Positions 24,401 to 36,400 of a DNA stretch of 64,000 nt are shown one piece after another (within the stretch, counting starts at the first letter, position 1; each line of letters starts with the position of its first letter). Origin of the DNA: Manis javanica (Eukaryota; Chordata; Mammalia; Pholidota; Manidae); assembly GCF_040802235.1 (NCBI RefSeq), contig NC_133158.1:38258001-38322000 (forward strand). Reading direction: 5' to 3'. Made by a program: the position numbers and the translations under genes. The notes under the pieces are model-generated. The model saw only the letters and a program-made list of their open reading frames with translations. It ran no database searches and was not told where the DNA came from.

Positions 24401-27400
24401 CTCTCGCGGGGGAAGCAAGCACGCTCACGCAGTGATGCTGGCGATCACTTTGGGGTCTGACGGCATCTATTAATATTTTAAACGTTGCCCCTGATGACTC
24501 AGCACTGCCCCCTCCTGGTTTCTATCCTGGAGGATAGAACAGGAGGTCGTTTGTGTGGCAAAACGGGAGCCATCCTGATGATCAACAGGGAAGAGGCTTC
24601 TGGTACTGTGAAGCCATGTACACGAGTGAGTAGGGTCCGTGTGCTGTTGTAGAAACACCTCACAGGCATTGCGTTTAAGGGAAAAGCAACTACAGATGCA
24701 ATACCTACAGAATGAGGCCATTTATGTAAAAAACAGTAATATTAATAATAGCAGTAACACTTGTGCAGGGGAAATGCCACTCACCGAAGTCTAACTCATA
24801 CATGGATAGTGCCCAAGGCTGAAGGCGTGACTCAGTGACTCCTGGCGAACACGCATACCATGCCGGGCCCTGGCCTGCAGCTCCATGCCCCTGCCAGCAG
24901 GGAGGCTCCCTGATGACGGTCATTGAACATCGTACGCTGGGCTCCTGCTGGTCATACCCGCTCATGCCTGGCTCCTCTGGGCCACGGGCACAGCGAGTCT
25001 TCGTTCTTTCCCTTTGCTGTGTAGCTCTGTTGTTGTTCAAACACCACAACTCACTTCTCTCTCCTCCTGTGATGGGCGTTTCAGCTGTTCCAAGGTGTGG
25101 CCACACGAATAGGTTGCACTGGACGTGGCGTGCATGTCTTCACATGGCTGGGAGCGTGGCCTTGGGAGTTCTGGGTCACACTCAGCTTTCGCTGGTATGG
25201 CCACACATTCCCAGAGTGTTTCTACCACTTGGTATTGAAGGTGGAATCTGTTTGTAAAAGGTCTGAGAGGCCAGAAGGGACCAGAATTGGGGAGCTCTAG
25301 CTTTGTCTATAATGTTTTCTTTTTTTCTAAGTAGAAGGTATTAATGCATTTTGGGGTAATTAGAAATGAAGCTTAAACCATCTAAAATGTGCAGCTGGGA
25401 GAAGCTGTGCCTGGCCCTGGGCTCACCCCCATGCTTGCCTTCTCTGGAGTCAGGTACGGCCAGATGACTGCAGGCAGCTATTGCTACATCGGTCCCCAAG
25501 GCATCGTCCACGGCACTGTGGTGAGAGACGGGGCCCTGCCCGGCCATGGGATGCGAGACAGGCTTGCTGGGAGTGGACAGTGAACACCCACTTCCTGTCC
25601 CTGCAGCTCACTGTGTTGAATGCCGGGCGTCGCTACCTGGGCGTCAAGGACCTGGCTGGGAAGGTCTTTGTCACCTCTGGGCTGGGCGGAATGAGTGGGG
25701 CTCAGGCCAAAGCTGCAGTCATTGTGGGGTGCATCGGCGTGATAGCGGAGGTGAGCCCCCTCTCTGCCCGGCTCCCTCTATCCTTATGCCAGAGCCCCTC
25801 CTGTCCACACCCCTCTCCTCTGCCCTCCCCCCAACCCCCGCCCCACCCACAAGCCTCCCAGAGCGGCTCCCCAGGCAGCATGCACCTCCATCACTCTCTG
25901 CGGACACCAGATCCCACTGAATCCCTGGGACAGAGCTGAGAGACAGCACATGTCTGTGAATAAATGAATATAGACAGCCCCAGCTCTGCCAGTTCAGAGT
26001 TGGGTGGGACAGCAGCAAGTCGCCTGTCTGAGGGGTGTGCAGGCAGCTTCCCCTGAGGGCCCTGCAGCTTTCTTTGGCTGTGCCAAGGGCAGGAAATGGA
26101 AACAGAAGGGCAGGGCTCTGAGAAAAGCCTGGTTGAGACACACCTTTGTGATTTGCACTCACTTGATACTAACCCTGTGTCTTACATACTTGTACTTGGT
26201 AGGAGCCCGTTTGGCTGCAGGTAACAGAAGACCAGACTATGGGCAGCTTCCACTAATAGGGTTTTCTTTTCTCACAAAGCCAGTCATGCCGGCATTGGTT
26301 CAGCAGCTCAACGATGTCAGGGCCAACATCTCTAGAGTCTCTTGTGCTTCCCGGATGGCTACAAAGTGGCTGCCCCAGCCCCAGCCATCCCATCTACATT
26401 CAATGCAGGAAGGGAGAAGGGGGAGTGCCAGGCATGACTGAATCGATTCCAGCAGGAAAATAATATCTGAGAAAGCCCTTCTTTTCCCTCATTGGTCAGT
26501 ATTGGCTCAAACGGAAGTTCTTATCTAAAAGGAAGGCTGGAAACAGTGGAAAGAGTAGTGGTGATTATCTTGGACATGGTTTATCTCCTGGGGCTAAGCA
26601 TGGTGTCACCCTGAACAAAATGCAGGTCCTGTTGGCAAGGAAGGTAGGAGGTGGAATTGATATTGGAGAGCAGCTCATAGCACGGGCCTTGACACTGCTG
26701 CAAAAGTGGGTGGTCTACGTGAAGGGTGGCATCTTCCTAGCGGAGGGTGATGCACTCAGGGGCACTTGTGACTCAGTGGTCTCATGTCTCCTGGTCCCAG
26801 GTGGATAAGGCGGCCCTCACAAAACGCCACAAGCAGGGCTGGCTGATGGAAGTGACGGACAGCTTGGACCACTGCATTGAAAGACTCAGGTACAGTGCCT
26901 GACCTGAGCATTAGAAAGCGGGGAGACCTTGCAAAGGAGCAGGGAGGCTGGGCTGCTTTGTGTGGGCCTGACAGGTGGCCTGCGGTTGCCTCACCCAGTG
27001 GCCGCCCGGAGTCCTTGTACAAACAGAGATGCCCAAGGAGGGAGCCTCTAAAATGCTCTCTCACTAGTGTGCGGGAAACCCTTGGGGCCACAAAGCTGCT
27101 GGCCAGACACTTGGCTCCAGCAGATTTTCTGTCGTTCTCTTGGTGGTCCCAATACTTAGGCACAGGTTTGCCAAGAGTGTGTGCTGTGTGTCTCACTGTG
27201 TGGCCTCGGTGCCCACCCCAGAGCCTGGCACATGTAGGTGCTCATCTAATCTGCTGGGGAAAGCGAGCCTTTGAAGGATGGAGCTTTTCCTCAGCCTGAC
27301 CCCATGAGGTTCAGCACAGCTGATGAAGTGGGGTCTTCCCCAAGCCCGACTCACGCTGTGGCCATTCACGGTGGTGTGGGCAATATTTCCCTCCGGTCTG

Positions 27401-30400
27401 ATGTCCTCGGAAGTGTCTCCCTGTGCATGAGGGAGGACTGCCCTGGGGGCTGCAGATCTGATGCCTTTTTGAAGCCTCTCAATTGATGTACTTTGCAGAA
27501 CTGAGCTATGTTTGGGGAGGATGCCGCAGCCAGGTTGTGCTCCACCCCGGCTACAATGGGGGTTTATGGGAAAATGTTCAAGTACACACAGAACTTGAGA
27601 AATAGCGCCGTTACCAAGAGTGGATCCTTCTGGACATAGATCTTTCTAAAATGCCAGTTTGACCACACCACACTCCTGTGTAAAACTCTCAGACAACTTT
27701 CCACTTATTCTAGGAGAAAGTCCAGACTTCTAGTGTGGCATTGAAGGGTCTTGCCTGATCTTCCTCCTATCCGTCACTGCTGTTTAGCATCCTGAACACA
27801 CTCACCTGTACGCATGCACACACACACACACCTCCAACCACTCTGATATTTTTGTCATCTCTAAACATCCATCTTCCATCCACCTTCTCCTGCTTGTCAC
27901 TCATACAAACTTGGGGCCAGCTTGCTTCCTACTGTCACACACACATGCACAGCACAAAATCAGTTCGAGTCACTTTAACAACCTGCCTTAAGCTGTCTCG
28001 CCGTTTCTGTTCCCCGAGCTGCAGAAGACCCCGATGGGGATGGAGGGGCCCCCCTGGGGCTCCCAGCTGCCCAGCTGGTCCTCGGCTACGACTCGGTCCT
28101 CCTCCTGCAGCTCTGGGCTGGCCTCCCTCACTGCTGTGGGACCATGTGCCCTCCTCCTGCTTCCTTTTCCCTGTGCCTGCCGGCTGCCCTGGCATCCCTC
28201 TGCCGGCACGGTGTTTGGTCCATCCTCACCTCTGAGTGGGCAGCACACCGCCTCGCTTACTGTTGCTCTTTGATGCCTCTCCTATCAGTGGGGGCTTTTA
28301 TTGAATCAAATGTTTTGTTTCCCCGATTATGTTTTCTTTTTTTTAACCTCTTGTTTTTCCAAATAATGTTTGGAATCACCTGTAGTGATGTCTAAATTTT
28401 AGCATCACTTTGAACAAGTTCCAGAAAGTTCTCTACTAGAACTCTCATAGTAATAATGCTGATTCTGTGAGTGCCTTCGAGAAGGGCTGTCAGCATTGTC
28501 AAGTGAGTTCCCCAGGCCCGGGGCACTTAAGTCTGCATCTCTGAAGGCTCTGGGCCCTCAAAGGATGCACCTCGGAGGTCTCTGCGTCGCAAGCCCTGTG
28601 CTGTGGTCCTTTGCTCGGCTCCTGGGCCTTGTGCAGTCTCTCCAGACTGGTGCCTGCTGTGCGCTGCTGGGGGTGAGCAGCTGCGGGCAGGTGTGATGAG
28701 CCACCCGCTCTGCTCTTGTGCCCTTCTAGGGAAGTGAGGAAAAGGAAGGAGGTGCTCAGCCTTGGTTACCACGGCAATGTGGTTGATCTTTGGTAAGTGG
28801 GGGATGGGAGCTTGCGGCCTTGGGGGCCCCAGGGGAATCTTTCCCTCCAGCCAAGATCCTGATGGTGGTCAGGACACAAAGCTTCAAGTGTCCTCTGAGG
28901 CTGTGCTCCCAGTGTTCACGCCCGGATCCTGGCACGAGCTCACAGTTGCCTTCTCTGCTCGGCCGGACAGTCCTCCAGGTTTTTTCCCGGGTGGGGATGT
29001 AGGATCTGCCTCCGTCCCTGGTGGACGTGTGGACTGGAAGTGTGCTGCAGTCCCCTCCTGGCTGGGTCCAGAACTTGGGCCCTGGGTGGTGCCTACCCCT
29101 GGCCTGGGCAGATGCCACTGCACTGACCACGTCTTCCCCAGGGAGCGCCTGGTCCATGAACTGGACACAACCGGGGAGCTCTTAGTGGACCTGGGGTCAG
29201 ACCAGACGTCCTGTCACAATCCATTCAATGGTGGTTACTACCCCGTGCAGCTGAGCTTCGAAGAGGCCCAGAGCCTCATGGCCTCCAACCCGGCTGCATT
29301 CAAAGGCCTGGTCCAGGAAAGGTGATACAGGTCCAGGGGTGCTTGGGGGAGGGAGATGGGATGGGGGGCGGCACATGGCCAGCAGGAGCTTTTGGATTGG
29401 GCAGCTCTGGCCTCTGCCTGGTTCTCCAGGGGCCAGCTGTGGGGACTTCCTGTGCCCCTGTCTCCTCCTCTGTCAGAGAGGCTGAAAGTCAGGGTGAGGG
29501 CCAGGGAGCTGCAGGGGGTGAGGCAGGGGAGTGACCGCAGTGGAGTGGGGAGGGCCGGCTCTCACAGCCCCACTGTGGGCAGAGCTGACCACTGACCCTG
29601 TCCTTTTGCAGCCTGAGGAGGCACGTCTCAGCCATCAACAGGCTGGCCAAGGAGAACTTCTTCTTTTGGGACTATGGCAATGCCTTCCTCTTGGAGGCCC
29701 AGAGAGCGGGTGAGAGAGAAAGGATGCTGGGTGGGGGGCCCCGGACTCCCTGGGCTGGGACGCTGCACTGGGCTCGCTCCCCACTGTCTAGCCAGGCCTC
29801 ACTGGGCCCCTGCCCGGCCTTCTGGAGGCTGGTTCTGCCAGGTCCTCAGCCTTTCTGGGCCTCAGTTTCACTTGCCTTAAGAACATAAAGTGCTATAGAG
29901 ACAGTGGGTCTGATGCGTGGTATGAACTCCTGTGTGAAACCATGCAGATATTTCTGCGAAGGGAACTTCCTTCTGTAAAACAGGTGATTCCTTCGTGGGT
30001 GTAAAGAAGGTACAAAAGGTGTACAGTGGCACATCTCCGGCGCCAGCTCCCCTGGGATTTCACAGGCCCTGGTGCCTGGACATGAGGAGACTTAGACACA
30101 GAGGCCGCCCGGCTGGCCCTGCCCCAGTGACAACAGGCTCTGTGTTGCTGCACTTGCTCTCTCTCCTCTGACCTAAAGATACCCCTGATTTTTCCCCTTT
30201 GGGGCTGAGCACGTCAGCAGTCTTTCCCTGGGCTTATTGCTTAGATGGCCACTGGGAGGGTGGTGTATGTTCTTACCCGGGGGTGAGCCCACCAGCCCTC
30301 AGCCCCTGCAGGTGACTTCCGGTGGCTCTGTCTGCAGGAGCTGACGTGGGGAAGAAAGGCGGCGGCAGGACGGAATTCCGCTACCCCTCGTATGTCCAGC

Positions 30401-33400
30401 ACATCATGGGGTAGGCGGCAGGCCCCTTGCGGTGTCTGGGTCCCGGACATTCAGGCCAGAAAAGCCCCTCCTCTGAGGACCGCAGAGGCCATGCACTGAG
30501 TCCCCTCCCTCGGCCCCAGAGGAACTGAAGATGTGACAGCCCTTGTGCAGGGGCCGCAGTGAGAGAACGAGGCGGTGATGGGCCCCCGCCGGGCCACCTC
30601 CTGGGGAACACTCCCACCTCTGCAGGCCTGCCCCCTAAGTGCTGTGTCCCTGGAGCTGCCCATCCCATGGCCACTGCCTGGGGCCCTGAGCCCCGGGTGG
30701 GCAGCTGACGGCCTGATCCATGAAGGCCAAGGCCTCCATCCCCTGAAGCTGGTGTGCCTGCCAGCCCTGAGGGGCAGGTCCAGGGAGGCCAGCAGCCCAG
30801 GACAAGTAGGGCAGGACAGGAGGAGTTTGGGCTTAAGTGAGCAGGGGCAGGGGGCGGAGGCCTCACAGTGCTTTTGGATTTTGGATGATATGCCAGCCCT
30901 CAGTGTGTGGGAGACAGGACCAGAGAGGGAGAGAGGAGAGAAAGGCTTCTCCGGTCCATTGTGGGTGGGGAGGCGGGGCCAGGGGCAGCTGAGTCTCTCT
31001 GTGGAGGGAAGCAGAGGGCAGCCTCTGCGAAGCTGGGTGAGTGCAGGGGCCCAGGGAGGGCCCAGGCCGCTGCCTCCCCCTGCTCGAGGTCACCTAGGAA
31101 GGTCGCTCACTAGGGCAAATCCGGCTGAGTCTCGCAGTGCCCTCCCCCCCAGCACAGTTTGGTTTTAGCCTGGTTTTCAGGTTGCGTTTGTAACAGCAGT
31201 GTAAGGGATTTCTGCTTGTCTGTGTTCCAGCTTCTGACTCCTGCAGCTGGAGATGGTGTAGCTCTGGGGCTGGGGGACAGAGAGCTAGAGTGGGGACAGA
31301 AGGGGCGGGTGGGGGGCGGGAGGCTGCAGGGGGTGGGACCTCTGAGCACCTGAAACCTCCTGTCCAGTGAGTGGCTTAGGGGCTTCCGGCAACAATTTTG
31401 GATGCTGAAGTCTTCAATTCACTGCACCCCACAACACACACCCCAGCCCACACACAGCCTTCACTGCCTGTCAGTTCTGGAACTCCTGCCAGCCTCCCAT
31501 TCTGGATTCACGGTGCCCCTGCCCACGGCCAGTGGGTGCAGCCAGCCTGGGAAGCCCAAGGTGAGGGATCACTTTGGCCTGCAGGGACATATTCTCCCAG
31601 GGATTCGGGCCTTTCCGCTGGGTGTGCACGTCGGGGGACCCCCAGGACCTGGCTGTCACTGATCAGCTGGTCACGTCTGTGCTGGAGAAGGCCATTGCTG
31701 GTGGAGGTGAGGCCCATGGTGGGGACATGCGCAAGGGTGGGTGGCATCTCAGAGGCTCCCTTCCTGGCTCATCAGCCACCACATAGCTCAGGCCCACTCT
31801 GCTTTCCCGTGTCTGAGCCTCTGCAGCCTGCCTGTGGCTTCTCTGGTAGAGAGAACCGGTTCTGCCTTTCCAGGTGGACAGTGGTGGTGGCCCCACATCT
31901 AGACCTGTGCCTGCCCCTTGTCTGACCACAGTCCTCTCTTGAGCAGTGGGCTTGATGTGTCCCTTATCACAGGGAACAGAGAAGGCATGACTTTATGAAA
32001 CTTTTCAGCTGTCAGAACTCCTGCTCCCATTCCTCGGTGGCTTCCCTACATGTCCAGGGGGCCCTCTCCCCAGCTCTCTGCTTGTTTAAATCCCCGGGGG
32101 CCATTTTCATCCTGCTGCCCACATCCAGGCTGGTGGGCTGGGGCAGGTCCCGTTACAGGGCCCCAGGGCCCCGGACACAGACTGTGGGTGGGCCAGGCCA
32201 CCTGTGTGGGAAGAGCCAGACAGTGGGCCACCTCAGGGGAGGAAGGGCACTCCGGACCTTCTGGAAATCTGGTGGGATTCCTCGCCTCCCCAGGCTTCTG
32301 GTGTTAGAGCAGCTGCTCAGCTGCAAGCAGGCGGGCAGGTGGGTATTGACAACCAGCTCACGGGAAGAAGCCCTGAGCCGTTGTGCCTGCTAATGGCGCC
32401 TGTAAATACTCCCAGCGCAGCTGACGGGGCAGTAGCCATGCTTTCCACCAGGCAGATGCCACAGTAGCCCTGAGCACAGGTCCTAGTCAAAAAGTACAGT
32501 GATGAGGACATGATGAGTTGTATTACCTTTAATTTTAGTACAAATCTTTTAAAGTATGAGTTTATTTAATTGGAAGTTCAGTGATGTCTGTGTCAACCAC
32601 TGTCACACAATTACTAAAGATTTAACAAATTTAACAGTCTGCTCTCCTGAGCTGGTCGGAGCGGCTTCCGCACCACAGCTACAGCCCCCTCTGTGCCCTC
32701 TGTGCTTTGGCTGACTGGTCTGTTCTGCTGGGAAGGCCAAGCTTCTTCCCACTGCAGGGCCTTTGCACCTGCTCTTTGCTCTGCCTAGAATGCTATTTGA
32801 TCAGATCTTTGTGGAGCTGGCTCCCCCTTACATTTAGGATGTAGCTTGATGGTCACCTCCTCAGAGAAGCCTTCGGTCCCCAACCGACCACTGTAGTGAC
32901 TACCTCACCACACTCTTATTTCCTCCATGGCCTCAAACTGTCTGTTCCCAGTGCCTGGCACTGTGCCTGGTATACAGTAGGCACTCAATAGATATTTGTG
33001 GAGGTGATGACTGTATTGGGTCCGGGCACTGCTCCACATGACCATTGGGACTGCTGGTTCTGGAGTCGGCTGGCCTGGTGTGGTGTGGGCGTGCGGGCTC
33101 CCTGACACCACGTCCCGGCTCCAGTGAGAGTGTGGGCCGGGAGCCTGTGCTGAGCAGCCTGCTGGAGGGTCTGCGCCCCCCACGGGGCAGGGCCTCCCGG
33201 GGACACCTTCCCCCTCTCGCCCTGCAGTGAACCCGGCTGTGAAGCTCCAGTATGTGGACAACATCCGCTGGATCCGGGAGGCTGCCAAGCACCAGCTGGT
33301 GAGGGCTCGGCCGGTGGAGGCAGGGTGAGCCTCCAGATGCCTGGCTGGAGGTGAGGTGCTCCTTGCCATGGCCTGGCCACTGGATGAGCACCTGGAGGAT

Positions 33401-36400
33401 GCCCACTTTCCCGTGAGACAGTGCAGGTGGCTGCCCCACTGGCCTCTGAGGAGGCGGCAGCCCCACCCACCCAGGAGCCTGCTAGGCAAAGAAGCTGGGG
33501 CCTTTAAGAGGTGACCTGGGTCTCTGGGGCAGCACCCAGGGCCAGTCAGGTTCTTCACTGGTTACTCCACAAATAGCTGTCTTCAGAGGCAGCCCCTACA
33601 GGGCCTGGGAGCCAGGCCTCCTGGCTTCTCAGCTATGTGACCTAGAGTGAGTGGCTCAGCCTCTCTGAGCCTGCTGTGTCATGCCCATGGGGGAGGTGCT
33701 GTGAGGGTAGCTGCGTCCTGGCCATGCTGTGTGCTTGGGGCAGGTCCTCTGTGGCATTCTGCATGAGGCACTGCCAGGGCCATTGAGTAGATGGGCACAC
33801 CACTGCCTCTTCTGCATGACGGTGAACAAGGACTGGAGTGACGTGGGTGGGCTGCCTATACAGACCCAACAGAAAGGTGTCTCTGAGGGGCTGACATGTG
33901 AGCTTTGGTGTAAATGCCAGGGGCAGGGGGCGGGGAAGCAGCCATGTGACAGTCAGGGGAGGCAGGGGTACCAGCCAAGGCCTTCAGGTGGCAGCAGGCT
34001 TGCTGCAGCCAAAGGGCAAATGGAAACTGGGCTCTTGGTTCACACACCTTTGGCCACAGACACCAATAACCAGACGCTGCCCCCATGGCTGGACTAGTGT
34101 GTCCTCGGCCTCTGGTCGCAGGGCCAGGAGGGGACTGCCTTGCTCACTGGACCCCTCTCCTGGGCTTCTGTGGTCTGGCAAGGTCCACCCAACCTGCCGC
34201 CGCCTCCTTGCCCAGAGGTTTGCACGTGCGTTTCAGCCACGAAAGCCCTCGTGATGACAGAGGTCTCTGTGACCACCTGGGGGCTGAGCTGCCCACGTCC
34301 AGCAGCCCTTAGGCCTGGGGGCCCGGGGCTTGGGGACCAAGCTGGAGGTGGAAATGTGTGGGGCCACTGTGGAGGTGGGCCTAGAGGGAGGGGCCGGACG
34401 GTGGAGATGGAGATGAGGGAGACCGCTGCGGGCGGGAGGTGGGGGGTCCTGATCTAGGCAGGATGGGCAGCAGTCTCTCTTGTACGTTTGAGTTAAAGCT
34501 CTTCACAGATCGTGGTCTCCCTGCTTATTTCATGCTGCTCTTTCTTTCCTGGAAGATGGTGATCACAGAAGGAGCGTCCTTTTGAAAGTTTTAATTGAGT
34601 TTTTTTAATGTACGGTCTTGGCAAAGCTGACGGACCCGTGCTGGTTTCTCCCCAGTTTACCCTCTAGGGTCCAAGGAATCTGAAAGTTTCTGCTGTGCCC
34701 ACTGGCACCCGTCTGTCCTAGAAGGGTTATGGTGACTGGTGTGGGTAAAGTAAGGTGGTTTGAAAGAAAACCTGAGGCAGCAAGAAGCCACTGGGCTGAT
34801 GGTGTTGGCGAAGCTGGTGGCCAAGACTCGGCTCCTGGTCAGGCGCAAGGCCAGCCCCAACACCAGCTCCTGCCCTGCCCACCCCAGCCCCGGACCCGCT
34901 GGCCAGGCAGCTGGGGAAACACCTGCCTCCTCTCTGGAGAAACAGGGCTTCTCAGCCTCAGCACTACTGACATTTGGGGCCAGATAATTCTTTCATTCTA
35001 TTTTCACTTATGGCAAAATATACATTAATATAAAATGTATCACTTTAACCATTCTTAAGATATAATTCTGTGGTTAAGCACAGTCACATTATGTACAACT
35101 ATTCCCACCATCCATCTCCAAACTCTTCTGTCTTCTCAAATGGAAACTCTGTCCCCAGAAACACTCACACCCCTTCCCCCGGCCCCTGGCAGCCCCCATT
35201 CTGCTTTGTCTCTATGAAGTTCACAGACTTCATAAAAGTGGGATCGTACAGTATTTGTTCCTTTGTGACCAGCTTATTTCACTGAGCATAATATCCTCAA
35301 GTGTCATCCATATTGATTCTGTCACAGAATCAACAGAATTTCCTCCTTTTTAAGGCTGAATAATGCTCCATTGTATGCCTAAACCACATTTTGCTTATCC
35401 ATTCATCCATTGATGGACACTTGGGCTGTTTCCACGTTTTAGCCATTGTGAGTAATGCTGCTATGAGCATGGTGCGCCCATCCTCCCAGCCCATGGGGGC
35501 TGGGTAATTCTTTGGCATGGTGGGGAGGCATTGTAGGTGGTTTTTCAGCAGCCACACCCCAAAATGCCATGGCAGCAGCACCAAAAACCATCTCCAGCCA
35601 CTGCCAAATGCCATCCTAGCTGAGAACCACTGTTGCTAAACAATGATTCCTTTTCATTTCCTGAAGCCTTTGCTTCCTTACAGCCACTGCTTTACCCTCA
35701 GAGGTGCTCTGCCCTGGTTGTTGAGCACCTGTGAGCTCACACCACCTATTGCCTGGATGGCCAGGGCAGGTTGCTGTCCAGGCCCCAGTTTCCTCATTTG
35801 TAAAATGAAGCCAAAGATCAGGCTAACAGCATCTTTCTCATAAAGTCACTAGTGAGTGATTACGTGCAAAGGACCTGGAGTTGTGCCATGCATAATCAAA
35901 AATTGCATGAGGTGGGGTTAATATTATTATTGGAGGGACTCAAGTAGGGTTGTGCTCATAAGTAACATCCCTGGAGATGGGCGAGTCAGGGTCTCAGAGG
36001 CCCCTCCAGGGGTTAACCCTTGAGGTGATGGATTTTGGGAGGACGTCTGGGGGTCCAGGCTGCATGAGGACACACAGGGGGCTGGTGTGGCTGCACATGG
36101 GCTGGACATGAGGGCCCATGGATTTTAGAGCCACCACACACTTGGAAGGGACCACCTGGCTGCTGGGTAAGTCACCTGAGTCTCCCCCTCTGCAGCAGGT
36201 CACTGAGGTGCCTCTTCTTTCCTTTCTGCAGGTGGTGGGCTCCCAGGCAAGGATCCTGTACTCAGACCAGAAAGGCCGTGTGGCTATCGCTGTGGCCTTC
36301 AATCATGCCATCGCCCACGGGCAGATCAAGGTGGGAGGCCTCTGCAGGCTCCTCTGTCAGCACCACATTGCCCGGGACCCCAGTTTTGCATCTGTGTCAC

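Larger units (their letters stand above)
28793..33227 (+). other. UROC1: UROC1 introns 10-14
   Basis: The introns are 28793-29141, 29322-29611, 29710-30337, 30411-31584 and 31707-33227. They are mostly GC-rich and single-copy-looking. Intron 14 holds an L2-like 3' end with 'cactgcagggcctttgcacc' and a MIR/L2-like end with 'cagtaggcactcaatagata' at about 32740-33005, plus an AT-rich piece at 32515-32640. No extra exon is recognised. Confidence 0.6.

Noticed and set aside
26004-26441. Possible extra in-frame UROC1 exon in intron 8 (a longer human isoform is annotated)
   Set aside because: The frame reads through an old interspersed repeat and lacks a convincing acceptor and donor pair; the 676-residue form is complete without it.
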